This document shows, piece by piece, positions 19,754 through 28,613 of a stretch of 64,000 nucleotides of DNA (positions are counted from its first letter, which is position 1; every line of letters starts with the position of its first letter). Source of the DNA: Geobacter sp. UBA698 (GTDB taxonomy: Bacteria; Desulfobacterota; Desulfuromonadia; Geobacterales; Pseudopelobacteraceae); NCBI GenBank assembly GCA_002298925.1, contig DBMM01000041.1, forward strand, positions 12,817-76,816, read 5' to 3'. The notes below the pieces were generated by a model. The model worked only from the letters and a program-made list of their open reading frames with translations, made no database searches and was not told the origin of the DNA. The position numbers and the translations under genes are program-made.

Positions 19754-19786
19754 CTGAGTACTCAATCGGAGCTACTCAGTTTTTTG
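19754..19786 (+). terminator. Rho-independent terminator after tRNA-Arg
   Basis: CTGAGTA (19754-19760) pairs with TACTCAG (19773-19779), with an inner CTC/GAG pairing, followed by a run of six T. Confidence 0.85.
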
Positions 19787-20084
19787 TTTTTGCAGCATTT
19801 TATTACCATACCTGACCGCTTCGTTGCCTGTCTCTATACTGCTTGGCATTATGCAGGTTTGTGCATTGACGGCAGGAGCGAGTTTCCTGGAAGCCGGGTG
19901 CAGCAGTGATCGTTCAACTGCACAACGGTTACATTCACCCATTCTGTAAATCTTCTGTCACGTGATTGCTTTCTAAGCCTTCATCCTTGACACCCCCATA
20001 CTTTTGATGTAGCTTATCACGTCCTACCATAGGATGATCCACGACACTTGCGTTTCAACGCCTCTTTCACAGGTAATAACCCAG
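19787..20084. other. Intergenic region between tRNA-Arg and kdsB
   Basis: About 300 bases. Other than the kdsB promoter candidate at 19987-20015 I see no gene, no copy of the tRNA 3' end that would mark an integration site, and no recognisable riboswitch. Confidence 0.5.
19987..20015 (+). promoter_or_regulatory. Candidate sigma70 promoter of kdsB
   Basis: Perfect TTGACA at 19987-19992, 17-base spacer, then a weak -10 TAGCTT at 20010-20015. It lies about 70 bases before the chosen kdsB start. Confidence 0.45.
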
Positions 20085-20846
20085 ATGAATATTACTGCTG
20101 TAATTCCGGCCCGATACGCTTCTACGCGTTTTCCGGGCAAGGCACTGGCCGAAATCGGCGGTAAGCCGATGATCCAGCACGTTTATGAGCGGACTTCAAG
20201 GGCTTCCCTGGTCGGCAACGTCATAGTTGCTACGGATGATGCACGCATTCAACAGGCTGTAGCCGCTTTCGGCGGTCGCTGTTGCATGACCCGCAGCGAC
20301 CATGAAACCGGCACTGACCGTCTGGCCGAAGTGGCGGCCGGACTTGATGCTGACATCATTGTCAATGTTCAGGGTGATGAACCGCTCATCGTTCCAGAAA
20401 TGATTGATCAAGCCATTCAGCCATTCCTCATTGATTCAGAACTGCGTATGGGCACCCTCAAGACCCGCATCAAGTGTCTGCATGACTTTCTCAGTCCCAA
20501 TGTAGTCAAGGTTGTTGCGGACCGAGAAGCCAATGCCCTCTATTTTTCACGTTCACCACTCCCGTTCTTTCGTGATAAATGGCAGGATCTGAAGGACGAA
20601 TCGTTTGCAAGCGGGAAACTGCTCTGCTTCAAGCATGTCGGGCTATATGTCTTTCGCCGGGATTTTTTGGTGGAATTTGCAGCCCTGACTCCAACCTTTC
20701 TCGAGATCTCCGAGAAACTTGAACAGTTGCGAGCAGTTGAAAACGGCATCCGCATTCGCGTGGTGGAGACTGAGTTTGAATCGATCGGCGTGGATACGCC
20801 CGATGATCTGGCTAAGGCCAGGGAACGCTTCAAAAACCTGCAATAA
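20085..20846 (+). CDS. kdsB: 3-deoxy-manno-octulosonate cytidylyltransferase (CMP-KDO synthetase)
   Basis: 253 residues from ATG 20085, which gives the expected N-terminus [20 protein letters not shown]; the ATG at 20034 adds 17 residues unlike the family. It activates KDO with CTP for lipopolysaccharide inner-core synthesis. The nucleotide-binding loop [10 protein letters not shown], the NVQGDEP motif and the C-terminal IGVDTPDDL are all present. It is followed by pyrG, which makes the CTP substrate, and kdsA, a logical arrangement. Confidence 0.96.
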   Translation: MNITAVIPARYASTRFPGKALAEIGGKPMIQHVYERTSRASLVGNVIVATDDARIQQAVAAFGGRCCMTRSDHETGTDRLAEVAAGLDADIIVNVQGDEPLIVPEMIDQAIQPFLIDSELRMGTLKTRIKCLHDFLSPNVVKVVADREANALYFSRSPLPFFRDKWQDLKDESFASGKLLCFKHVGLYVFRRDFLVEFAALTPTFLEISEKLEQLRAVENGIRIRVVETEFESIGVDTPDDLAKARERFKNLQ

Positions 20847-20878
20847 ACCGAACTTCCCCCACAACAGGAGCTGTTTGC

Positions 20879-22486
20879 ATGAAAACAAAATTCATCTTCA
20901 TAACCGGTGGTGTTGTTTCTTCCATTGGTAAAGGCCTTGCAGCCGCGTCTTTGGGCGCCTTGCTGGAGGCTCGTGGTCTGCGGGTTACCCTGCAGAAGTT
21001 GGATCCTTACATTAACGTTGACCCTGGCACCATGTCACCTTTCCAGCACGGAGAAGTTTTTGTGACCGATGACGGCGCAGAAACCGACCTGGACCTGGGG
21101 CATTACGAGCGCTACACCAGTGCCCGTCTTTCCAAGAAAAGCAACTTCACCACGGGCCAAGTTTATTTTTCGGTCATCAATAAAGAGCGGCGCGGCGACT
21201 ATCTGGGTGGTACCGTCCAGGTGATCCCGCATATCACCGATGAGATGAAGACCAAGATTATTGACAATGCCAAGGGTGCAGACGTGGCCATCGTCGAAGT
21301 CGGCGGGACCGTGGGCGACATCGAGTCACTTCCATTTCTGGAAGCTATCCGCCAGTTCCGTTTTGACCTGGGACACGGCAATACCCTCTACATCCATGTA
21401 ACCCTGGTACCCTACATCCGTACGGCCGGCGAACTTAAGACCAAACCGACCCAGCACTCGGTCATGGAATTACGCAAGATCGGCATCCAACCCGATATCC
21501 TGATCTGCCGCTGCGAGCGCGAGTTGCCTGAGGAGATGAAAAAGAAGATCGCCCTTTTCTGCAACGTAGGAGAAAAGGATGTCATCCCCTGTGTGGATGC
21601 CGAGCACATCTATGCCGTCCCCCAAGCCTTGAACAAGGAAAAACTGGATGAGCAGGTGGTGGAAAAACTCAATATCTGGACAAAAGCCCCAGACTTGAGC
21701 CACTGGCAGGATGTGGTCGAAACGCTGCGACACCCCAGCCATGGCGAAGTGCGTATCGCTGTAGTGGGCAAATACGTCAATCTGACCGAATCATATAAAT
21801 CCTTAGCCGAAGCCCTGACCCATGGCGGAATCTCCAATGACTGCCGTGTCTACCTGAAATATGTAGACTCAGAGAAGATCGAACGAGATGGGATCGAAGG
21901 TCATCTGGACGATGTGGACGGCGTGCTAGTGCCGGGAGGTTTCGGAGAACGCGGCACCGAGGGGAAGGTTCTGGCAATCGAATATGCCCGCACCAACAAG
22001 ATCCCGTTCTTCGGCATCTGTCTCGGCATGCAGATGGCGGTGTTGGAGTATGCGCGCAACGTCTGCGGGATCACAGAAGCCTGTTCCAGTGAATTCAGGA
22101 AGGATGGTGGCGAGCCGGTCATTCATCTGATGGAGGAGCAGAAAACTGTCAGCAAAAAAGGTGGCACCATGCGTCTGGGCGCCAACCCCTGTACCCTGAC
22201 CAAGGGTACGCTGGCCCACAAGGTTTATAACGAACAGGAAATATCAGAACGACATCGCCATCGCTATGAATTCAACAATGCCTACCGCGATATTCTTACC
22301 AAAAACGGTCTTGTTCTTTCAGGCATCTACAAGGACAAGGACCTGGTGGAGGTCGTGGAGATTCCTGGGCACCCCTGGTTTTTGGGATGTCAGTTCCATC
22401 CCGAATTCAAATCCAAGCCATTGGTACCCCATCCGCTGTTTAGTGCTTTTGTCGGTGCGGCCCTAACCCATCGTAATGCGAGGTAA
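20879..22486 (+). CDS. pyrG: CTP synthase
   Basis: 535 residues. Makes CTP from UTP, ATP and glutamine. The N-terminal synthetase domain starts with [15 protein letters not shown]; the C-terminal glutamine amidotransferase has FGICLGMQ (nucleophile Cys) and [13 protein letters not shown] lies upstream of the ATG. It is placed between kdsB and kdsA, with only three bases to kdsA, so the three are probably one operon linking CTP supply to KDO activation. Confidence 0.98.
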   Translation: MKTKFIFITGGVVSSIGKGLAAASLGALLEARGLRVTLQKLDPYINVDPGTMSPFQHGEVFVTDDGAETDLDLGHYERYTSARLSKKSNFTTGQVYFSVINKERRGDYLGGTVQVIPHITDEMKTKIIDNAKGADVAIVEVGGTVGDIESLPFLEAIRQFRFDLGHGNTLYIHVTLVPYIRTAGELKTKPTQHSVMELRKIGIQPDILICRCERELPEEMKKKIALFCNVGEKDVIPCVDAEHIYAVPQALNKEKLDEQVVEKLNIWTKAPDLSHWQDVVETLRHPSHGEVRIAVVGKYVNLTESYKSLAEALTHGGISNDCRVYLKYVDSEKIERDGIEGHLDDVDGVLVPGGFGERGTEGKVLAIEYARTNKIPFFGICLGMQMAVLEYARNVCGITEACSSEFRKDGGEPVIHLMEEQKTVSKKGGTMRLGANPCTLTKGTLAHKVYNEQEISERHRHRYEFNNAYRDILTKNGLVLSGIYKDKDLVEVVEIPGHPWFLGCQFHPEFKSKPLVPHPLFSAFVGAALTHRNAR

Positions 22487-22489
22487 GCT

Positions 22490-23308
22490 GTGACCCGTGA
22501 GATTTTGATCGGTAATGTGAAAATCGGCGCCAATCGCCCTTTGGTTCTGATCGCCGGACCGTGCGTAATCGAATCCGAAGATGCTGTCATGCGCCATGCC
22601 GAAAGACTGATGGCCATTTGCAACGGCATCTCCATGCCTCTGATTTTCAAGGCTTCCTATGACAAGGCCAATCGAACCTCAATCGGCGCCTTCCGTGGTC
22701 CCGGCATGAAGGAGGGGTTGAGGATACTGGCCAAGGTCAAGGAGTCTCTGGGCTTGCCGGTGCTTTCCGACATCCATTCCATCGAGCAGGTCGTACCGGC
22801 GGCCGAAGTGCTGGATGTTTTGCAGATCCCAGCTTTTCTCTGTCGCCAGACCGACCTGCTGGTGGCTGCCTCTGCCAGCGGCCGGGTAATCAACGTCAAG
22901 AAAGGGCAGTTTCTGGCCCCCTGGGATATGAAAAATGTGGCCGCAAAGATCTCTTCTTCAGGCAATGAAAACATCATCCTCACCGAGCGGGGAGCTTCCT
23001 TTGGCTACAACAACCTGGTGGTGGATATGCGCAGCTTTCCTGTCATGCGGGCCAGTGGCTATCCGGTCGTGTTTGACGCCACCCATAGCGTGCAGCTGCC
23101 CGGCGGACAGGGCGACAGCTCCGGCGGCCAACGTGAGTATGTGGAATATCTTTCCAAAGCAGCGGTAGCCACCGGTATTGACGGTATCTTCATGGAGGTT
23201 CACGAAGATCCTGACAAAGCGCTCTGCGACGGACCCAATTCGATTCCCCTGGCCGATCTGCCAAACCTGCTGAAGAGTCTAAAGGCTATCGATGCTGTGG
23301 TAAAATAA
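22490..23308 (+). CDS. kdsA: 3-deoxy-8-phosphooctulonate synthase (KDO-8-P synthase)
   Basis: 272 residues from GTG 22490, with GAGG about 7 bases upstream. Condenses PEP with arabinose-5-phosphate. [11 protein letters not shown] at the N-terminus, [10 protein letters not shown] and the [11 protein letters not shown] segment are diagnostic. The Cys in the GPCVIES loop, a metal ligand in type II KDO8P synthases, is also found in metal-free enzymes, so metal dependence is not settled. A strong terminator follows. Confidence 0.97.
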   Translation: MTREILIGNVKIGANRPLVLIAGPCVIESEDAVMRHAERLMAICNGISMPLIFKASYDKANRTSIGAFRGPGMKEGLRILAKVKESLGLPVLSDIHSIEQVVPAAEVLDVLQIPAFLCRQTDLLVAASASGRVINVKKGQFLAPWDMKNVAAKISSSGNENIILTERGASFGYNNLVVDMRSFPVMRASGYPVVFDATHSVQLPGGQGDSSGGQREYVEYLSKAAVATGIDGIFMEVHEDPDKALCDGPNSIPLADLPNLLKSLKAIDAVVK

Positions 23309-23333
23309 AACAGAACTTCATTCGAATTTGTAT

Positions 23334-23374
23334 TAATAACGGGACATGCCTCGGCATTGTCCCGTTATTATTTT
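23334..23374 (+). terminator. Rho-independent terminator of the kds-pyrG operon
   Basis: Thirteen-base perfect arms (23334-23346 and 23358-23370) with an inner TGCC/GGCA pairing, followed by TTTT. Ends the kdsB-pyrG-kdsA unit. Confidence 0.9.
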
Positions 23375-23468
23375 GTCGAACTTGTCTTGATGCCGTATTT
23401 GTCTTATTGTAATCATGTCAGCTTGCGTGTCGCATCGCGGCGGAATTTCCGATCCACCGGAGCAAAAT

Positions 23469-24998
23469 ATGAAAAAAATGCGGTTGGCAGCCATTGATAT
23501 TGGCACAAATTCAATCCGCTGTATCGTCGCAGAAGTTGATCCCCAAGGCAGGTTCATGGTTCTGGATGACGAAAAGGCGACGGTGCGCCTCGGTGAGAAC
23601 CTGAACAAATGTGGGGCCATTTCTCCGGCGGCATGCGCTCGGGCCTTGGAAGCGATCGGCCGCATGCGCAAACTGATCGAAGGTCTTAAAGTCAGCGAGG
23701 TGGAGGCGGTTGCCACCAGCGCTATCCGCAACGCCTCCAACGGACCGGAGCTGGTGGGAGAGCTCAGCAGCCTGCTGGGCCGGGAAATCAGGGTGATTTC
23801 CGGTCAGGAAGAAGCCGAGCTGGCGGCTATTTCGGCCCTTCACAATTTTGAAATGGGCGACAAACGTCATGTAATGATCGATATCGGCGGCGGTAGCGTG
23901 GAGATCGTTACCGCCCTGGGGAGTCACATCGAGGAGTATTTTTCCGTTGACCTGGGGGCGGTGCTGATGACCGAGCGTTTTTTCAGCGTCGATCCGATCA
24001 GGCCCGCTGATTACCAGAAGTTCAGACGTCATGTCAAAGCCATACTCAAGAACACCTTCAGTGGTGAAAAAATTGCCGTGCAAAGCATGATCGGCTCCGG
24101 TGGCACGATCACCTCACTGGGAAGCATGGTTATGAGCATGCGCCGCCAGGCTTTTTCATCGGTGCATGGCTATGAGGTGCTGCGCTCCGAAGTCGTGCAT
24201 CTGCTGGCCATGCTGATGCGCAAGGACGTCAAGTCCAGGAGAGCTTTACCCGGCCTTAACCCTGATCGTGCCGACATTATCGTGGCCGGTCTGGGCGTTG
24301 TGGATGAGATGATGAATTTTTTCGGCGCCAATATGCTGCGGGTCAACGAACGCGGCATCCGTGAAGGGTTAATCATCAAGAGTGTCAGACGTCTCGGGCT
24401 GCTGGCTGACAACACTCCGCAACGCACCTGGCGCGAATCGGTGCTGGATTTCGCCAAGTCATGCCACTACGACGAACCGCACTCCCGTCATGTGGCCAAG
24501 CTGGCCTTAGCAATCTTTGACCGCCTGGCCAGGGAGAGCGGCCTTAAAAAGAGCGAGCGGCGACTATTGGAAGCCGCCGCGCTGTTGCACGACATCGGTT
24601 ATTTTATAAGTTACAACAGCCACCACAAACATTCCTATCACCTGATCCGGCATGCCGACCTGTTTGGTCTGACACCTCGCGAACGGGAAATGACTGCCCA
24701 GATCGCCCGCTATCATCGCAAGGCGCTGCCCAAGAAAAAACATGACGAATTTGTCCAGCTTACTGAAAAGGATCAGGTTATTGTCAGCCGCCTGGGTGGC
24801 ATTCTGCGCCTTGCCGATGGTCTTGATAGGCGCAGAAGCGGTCTGGTGGAAGTGGTTGACCTCACCTGCAGTGCTGACGTGTACAGTATCAAATTGCTGG
24901 GAACCGAGGATATATCCGTGGAAATTTTCGGCGGCAATGCCAAGAAGGATCTGTTTGAAAAAGCTTTTGGCGGGGAGGTGCTGTTTGTGACCAACTAG
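23469..24998 (+). CDS. ppx: Ppx/GppA phosphatase with HD domain (exopolyphosphatase)
   Basis: 509 residues from ATG 23469, supported by GGAG 7 bases upstream; the ATG at 23415 adds an unlikely leader. The actin-like Ppx/GppA domain shows LAAIDIGTNSIRC and IDIGGGSVEIV. The C-terminal HD-type domain has LLHDIGYFISYNSHHKHS. Enzymes of this layout hydrolyse polyphosphate and/or pppGpp; which one dominates cannot be told here. It is a single gene between two intrinsic terminators. Confidence 0.92.
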   Translation: MKKMRLAAIDIGTNSIRCIVAEVDPQGRFMVLDDEKATVRLGENLNKCGAISPAACARALEAIGRMRKLIEGLKVSEVEAVATSAIRNASNGPELVGELSSLLGREIRVISGQEEAELAAISALHNFEMGDKRHVMIDIGGGSVEIVTALGSHIEEYFSVDLGAVLMTERFFSVDPIRPADYQKFRRHVKAILKNTFSGEKIAVQSMIGSGGTITSLGSMVMSMRRQAFSSVHGYEVLRSEVVHLLAMLMRKDVKSRRALPGLNPDRADIIVAGLGVVDEMMNFFGANMLRVNERGIREGLIIKSVRRLGLLADNTPQRTWRESVLDFAKSCHYDEPHSRHVAKLALAIFDRLARESGLKKSERRLLEAAALLHDIGYFISYNSHHKHSYHLIRHADLFGLTPREREMTAQIARYHRKALPKKKHDEFVQLTEKDQVIVSRLGGILRLADGLDRRRSGLVEVVDLTCSADVYSIKLLGTEDISVEIFGGNAKKDLFEKAFGGEVLFVTN

Positions 24999-25024
24999 CA
25001 TCGTGACAAATCGTAACTCAATAG

Positions 25025-25058
25025 AGGCTGCATGGTCATCACCATCCAGCCTTTTTTC
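25025..25058 (+). terminator. Rho-independent terminator of ppx
   Basis: AGGCTG (25025-25030) pairs with CAGCCT (25047-25052), with inner ATGGT/ACCAT and a CATC loop, followed by a run of T. Only a C-C mismatch interrupts the stem. Confidence 0.85.
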
Positions 25059-25077
25059 TTATGCGATTTTTGTGTGG

Positions 25078-25332
25078 TTATGGCTGCGTGGCCAGTTCCA
25101 GTCGGGCCAGGTATTCCAGCGCTTCGGCGCTGCTCTGGCCGCACATCTCAATGCTGGGCCGCAGACTGCTGCAGACTGCGGGCCGTTCTGGACATCCGAA
25201 GATGCGGCAACGGTTTTCGGGTGTAAGCTGGACACAGCGCACGCCAGCAGGCTTGCCGTTGCTCATGTCTGGGATCGGTGATGAGATCGACGGAGCAATG
25301 CAGCAGGCGGCGCAGCCGGGGCGACATAGCAT
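25078..25332 (-). CDS. Short YkgJ-type CxxCC protein
   Basis: 84 residues with nine cysteines, starting CRPGCAACC and continuing through RCRIFGCPERPAVC. This matches the compact proteins of the zinc/iron-chelating CxxCC group related to YkgJ. An upstream GGAAGG lies rather far (about 12 bases) from the ATG. It is divergent from the zur-znu operon, sharing a 270-base intergenic region with inverted repeats, so a zinc-related role and shared control are attractive but unproven. Confidence 0.72.
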   Translation of the reverse strand: MLCRPGCAACCIAPSISSPIPDMSNGKPAGVRCVQLTPENRCRIFGCPERPAVCSSLRPSIEMCGQSSAEALEYLARLELATQP

Positions 25333-25442
25333 TGTTCAGGCCACCCTTCCGGAAGGCTGGCTGAATTCTTCGCTGTAAGTTATCTGAACAAAAACCTGGC
25401 GCTTTTCGGTTGTTGACATAAATAGTTTATACCTTTCTGAAA

Positions 25443-25460
25443 TGTATTCGACAATATACA
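25443..25460. promoter_or_regulatory. Inverted repeat, candidate regulator-binding site
   Basis: TGTAT and ATACA half-sites are separated by 8 bases. It lies between the Cys-rich gene and zur, where a Fur/Zur-family operator would be expected. It does not match the classical Fur box; assignment is by position only. Confidence 0.35.
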
Positions 25461-25503
25461 CAATGCCTTGTCGGCTGGTCAACTTTCAAGGAACACCCGT
25501 TGA

Positions 25504-25549
25504 TCAGGTCAGTTTCCTGCGCCACATCTTGTCAGCACACTTGACCTGA
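25504..25549. repeat. 8-bp inverted repeat overlapping the zur -35 box
   Basis: TCAGGTCA at 25504-25511 and TGACCTGA at 25542-25549 are perfectly complementary; the right arm overlaps the -35 box of the promoter candidate. Could be a looping operator pair or chance. Confidence 0.35.
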
Positions 25550-25569
25550 CACTCAATCGGGCTTATAAA
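25541..25569 (+). promoter_or_regulatory. Probable sigma70 promoter of zur-znu operon
   Basis: TTGACC at 25541-25546, exactly 17 bases, then TATAAA at 25564-25569. Transcription would begin near 25576, just before the zur start candidates. Confidence 0.7.
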
Positions 25570-25606
25570 TAAAAAAAAATTCTATTTGCAATCATCGGCT
25601 AAGATC

Positions 25607-26047
25607 ATGGATAGACAACAGGCTGGCGCTATTCTCAAAAAACTGAAACTCAAAATCACCCCCAAACGGCTGGAAATCATGTGTTGCCTGGCGGTAGAAC
25701 CATCCTATCTATCCGCCGACGATGTTTGGCAGCGCCTTAAACTGCAATTCTCGCGTATCGGTCTTCCAACCGTCTACCGCATTCTCGACGAACTGGCCGA
25801 GGCTTCAGTAATCACACGGATTTTCATGTCCGACCGCAAGCAGTATTATTATCTCTGTACCAATCAGGAGCACCACCACCACTTTGTGTGTGAATCGTGT
25901 CGCCGGGTGCAGGACGTGGAACGCTGCGGAGTGGATACGTTAACCAGGGAACTTGCCCGACGCTCCGGTGCCCGCATAACCTCCCATATCCTGCAGATCA
26001 ACGGCGTTTGCGGAAGCTGTAATTCCGCGCAAGGAGCATCTGCGTGA
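25607..26047 (+). CDS. zur: Fur-family regulator, probably zinc-responsive Zur
   Basis: 146 residues from ATG 25607; a TTG at 25586 is an alternative in-frame start. The N-terminal winged helix contains RIGLPTVYRILDELAE. The metal region has HHHHFVCESC and a second pair CGSC, giving the structural CxxC...CxxC zinc site. It overlaps the first base quartet (GTGA) of the gene for a zinc-type binding protein and leads an ABC transporter operon, so Zur is preferred over Fur by context. Confidence 0.85.
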   Translation: MDRQQAGAILKKLKLKITPKRLEIMCCLAVEPSYLSADDVWQRLKLQFSRIGLPTVYRILDELAEASVITRIFMSDRKQYYYLCTNQEHHHHFVCESCRRVQDVERCGVDTLTRELARRSGARITSHILQINGVCGSCNSAQGASA

Positions 26048-27024
26048 AAAAGGTAGTTGCAGTACAACGTTTGAAGCTGACGCTTATTTATTTGCTGTGC
26101 TTCGGCATGGTGCTGACAATTTTTCCTGGTTGTTCCAGAAAAGACACTGCCGTGCAGGACGAGGCTGACGGCCAGCTGCGGGTTGTCACCACGCTTTTCC
26201 CCCTGTACGATTTTGCCAGGACAATTGCCGGTGACCGGGCCCGGGTAACTCTGCTGCTACCCCCCGGAGTTGAACCACACAGCTTCGAACCCAGGCCGGA
26301 TGACATCGTACGCATCGGCAAGTCTGGTCTGTTTGTTTTCACAAGCAGGGTTATGGAGCCGTGGGCCGCCGCGATTAGCAAGGGAGGTGACCGCCAGACC
26401 CCCAGGGTGGTTGAAGCCGGTACCGGCGTCTCCTATATGAATGCTACGACGGATGATCATGACCATGGCGACCATCAGCACTCAGGCAACCTGGACCCGC
26501 ATATCTGGCTTGATTTTGGGAATGACCAGCTGATGACGGATAACATTCTGGCCGGTTTTGTGACAGCAGACCCGGCTAATGCCGACTATTACCGCGGCAA
26601 TGCGGCCGCCTTGAAGCAAAAGCTCAAGCATCTGGACCAGCAGTATCGCAACGGATTGACATCCTGTGCCAGCAGGATACTGCTGCATGGCGGACATTAC
26701 ACATTCGGCTATCTGGCCCGCCGCTATGATCTCAATTACCGCTCGCTGAGCGGTGTATCATCGGAGGCAGAGCCGTCCGCAGCCCGCATGGCCGGCATGA
26801 TCAGGGATATCAGGCAGTCAGGGGCACGTTATCTGTTTGCGGAGGAATTACTGTCACCCCGCCTGAGCGAGATCCTGGCCACGGAAGCCGGCGTGGCCGT
26901 ACTTAAACTGCACGGTGCCCACAGCCTGGGACGAGACGATTTTCAGCGTGGGATGAGTTTTTTTGATCTGATGGAAGCCAATCTGGATAATCTCAAAAAG
27001 GGGCTGGCATGCCGCGGGAAATAG
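26044..27024 (+). CDS. znuA: Zinc ABC transporter substrate-binding lipoprotein (ZnuA-like)
   Basis: 326 residues, GTG start overlapping the zur stop. The signal sequence ends near FPGCS, a lipobox. The cluster A-I fold (TroA/ZnuA) is indicated by VVTTLFPLYDFARTIAG, GVEPHSFEPRPDD (first His ligand), DPHIWLD and a GGHYTFGY segment. A His/Asp-rich loop (DDHDHGDHQH) near residue 140 is typical of zinc rather than manganese binders. It overlaps the ATPase gene by 16 bases. Confidence 0.9.
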   Translation: MKKVVAVQRLKLTLIYLLCFGMVLTIFPGCSRKDTAVQDEADGQLRVVTTLFPLYDFARTIAGDRARVTLLLPPGVEPHSFEPRPDDIVRIGKSGLFVFTSRVMEPWAAAISKGGDRQTPRVVEAGTGVSYMNATTDDHDHGDHQHSGNLDPHIWLDFGNDQLMTDNILAGFVTADPANADYYRGNAAALKQKLKHLDQQYRNGLTSCASRILLHGGHYTFGYLARRYDLNYRSLSGVSSEAEPSAARMAGMIRDIRQSGARYLFAEELLSPRLSEILATEAGVAVLKLHGAHSLGRDDFQRGMSFFDLMEANLDNLKKGLACRGK

Positions 27025-27761
27025 TGCGAACGGAAAACCTCTGCTGCAGCTATCGCACCGGACGGGTGCTGGAAGATATTTCTGTAACGGTGGAGGCGGG
27101 CGACTACGTCGGCATTGTTGGCCCCAACGGTTCCGGCAAGAGTACCCTGGTGCGGGCACTGCTGGGTCTGTGTGCCATCAGTGACGGCACAGCCTTGCTG
27201 TTTGGTGTGCCTTGCGGCAGGTTTGGAGAGTGGGGCAGGGTCGGTTATCTTCCGCAAAGCCTGGATCAGCTCAATCCGGTCTTTCCGGCCACAGTGGCCG
27301 AAACGGTTGGCCTGGGACTGCTGTCGCTCAAGCGTTTTCCCTGTCGTTTGACTGGGGTGGACCGTAACACGGTTGACAGCATGCTCGAAGAATTGGGTGT
27401 TTATCACCTAAAACATAAACTGATCGGCGAGCTTTCCGGTGGCCAACAGCAGCGGGTATTGCTGGCCCGGGCGCTGGTCAATGAACCGGAACTGCTGATT
27501 CTGGACGAACCGACCGCAGCCCTTGATCCTGAGACACGGGAGCGTTTCTACCGCCTGATTGCTGATATCAACCGCAATCGCGGCGTAACCGTGCTTCTGG
27601 TGACCCATGATTCGGGTGCCGTCGGACAGCATGCCTCTAAAATGTTGTATCTCGACAAGCGTCTTCTGTTCTTTGGCAGTTTCGAACAGTTTTGCCTTTC
27701 CCCCGAGATGTCGGCTCTGTTTGGGGAACACTCACAACACCTGATGTGTCACCGCCACTGA
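27009..27761 (+). CDS. znuC: Zinc ABC transporter ATP-binding protein (ZnuC-like)
   Basis: 250 residues. ABC ATPase with Walker A GPNGSGKST, Q-loop in GYLPQSLDQ, signature LSGGQQQR, Walker B LLILDEP and switch His in LLVTHD. It overlaps the binding-protein gene and is followed two bases later by the permease gene. Powers uptake across the inner membrane. Metal specificity is inferred from Zur and the His-rich binding protein. Confidence 0.92.
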   Translation: MPREIVRTENLCCSYRTGRVLEDISVTVEAGDYVGIVGPNGSGKSTLVRALLGLCAISDGTALLFGVPCGRFGEWGRVGYLPQSLDQLNPVFPATVAETVGLGLLSLKRFPCRLTGVDRNTVDSMLEELGVYHLKHKLIGELSGGQQQRVLLARALVNEPELLILDEPTAALDPETRERFYRLIADINRNRGVTVLLVTHDSGAVGQHASKMLYLDKRLLFFGSFEQFCLSPEMSALFGEHSQHLMCHRH

Positions 27762-27762
27762 T

Positions 27763-28590
27763 ATGAATCTACTCGAAATCCTTTCATACGCTTTTATCCA
27801 GAGGGCTTTGCTGGCCGGGACGCTGATTGCCGTGCTCTGTTCACTCCTGGGGGTGTTTCTGGTGCTGCGGCGGATGTCACTGATCGGCGATGGTCTGGCC
27901 CATATCACCTTCGGCAGCACAGCCATTGCCCTGGCGATGAAACTCTATTCCGCCTCTTCACTTCTGGTTTCTCTGCCGATTGTGCTGCTGTCGTCTCTGG
28001 GGATTCTCAAGTTGACGGAAAAAACACGTTTGAGCGGTGATGCGGCCATCGGCATCGTGTCGGCACTGGGTATTTCAGCCGGGATTATCCTGGCGAGCGT
28101 GGGGGGCGGGTACAATGTTGACCTGCTGAGCTATCTGTTCGGCAACATTCTCGCTATTACCAGTGAAGAAGTTAATATTGCGGTCGGGCTGTTCTGTGTG
28201 GTGATGGTGTTGCTGTCGCTGTTCTACAACGAACTGCTGGCAGTAACTTTCAATGAGGAGCTGGCTCGGATTTCCGGTGTCCACACCAACATCGTCAATG
28301 CCGTGCTGGTGCTGCTGACAGCACTTTCGGTGGTGCTGGCCATGAAGCTGGTGGGTATCATGCTGATCTCGTCGCTGTTGATCCTGCCGGCCGCCTCAGC
28401 CCTGCAGTTGGCCCGCAGTTTCCGCTCCTGCATGATGTTTTCGGCATTGCAGGGAGGCTGTTCTGTTGTGCTCGGTATTTTCCTTTCTTTCGCCACCAAC
28501 CTGCCCACCAGCGCCACCGTGGTTATGCTGAATCTCGCTTTCTTTGGCTGTGCGTTCCTCGTACGGCGCCTGCTTGACCCCGGAGTGTAA
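27763..28590 (+). CDS. znuB: Zinc ABC transporter permease (ZnuB-like)
   Basis: 275 residues with about eight hydrophobic helices, an ABC-3 family permease. Landmarks are LGVFLVLRRMSLIGDGLAH near the N-terminus and the coupling segment LARISGVHTNIVNAVL near residue 170. Last gene of the zur-znuACB operon, converging with the flavin oxidoreductase gene on the minus strand. Confidence 0.92.
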   Translation: MNLLEILSYAFIQRALLAGTLIAVLCSLLGVFLVLRRMSLIGDGLAHITFGSTAIALAMKLYSASSLLVSLPIVLLSSLGILKLTEKTRLSGDAAIGIVSALGISAGIILASVGGGYNVDLLSYLFGNILAITSEEVNIAVGLFCVVMVLLSLFYNELLAVTFNEELARISGVHTNIVNAVLVLLTALSVVLAMKLVGIMLISSLLILPAASALQLARSFRSCMMFSALQGGCSVVLGIFLSFATNLPTSATVVMLNLAFFGCAFLVRRLLDPGV

Positions 28591-28613
28591 ATTACTTCCG
28601 ATTGAAATTGGAA

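Noticed and set aside
19661..20084. tRNA-Arg as an integration site
   Set aside because: No integrase, no duplicated tRNA end and only housekeeping genes follow.
19787..20084. c-di-GMP/GEMM-type riboswitch, expected in Geobacter
   Set aside because: Looked in this and the other main intergenic stretches; the conserved GEMM core was not seen.
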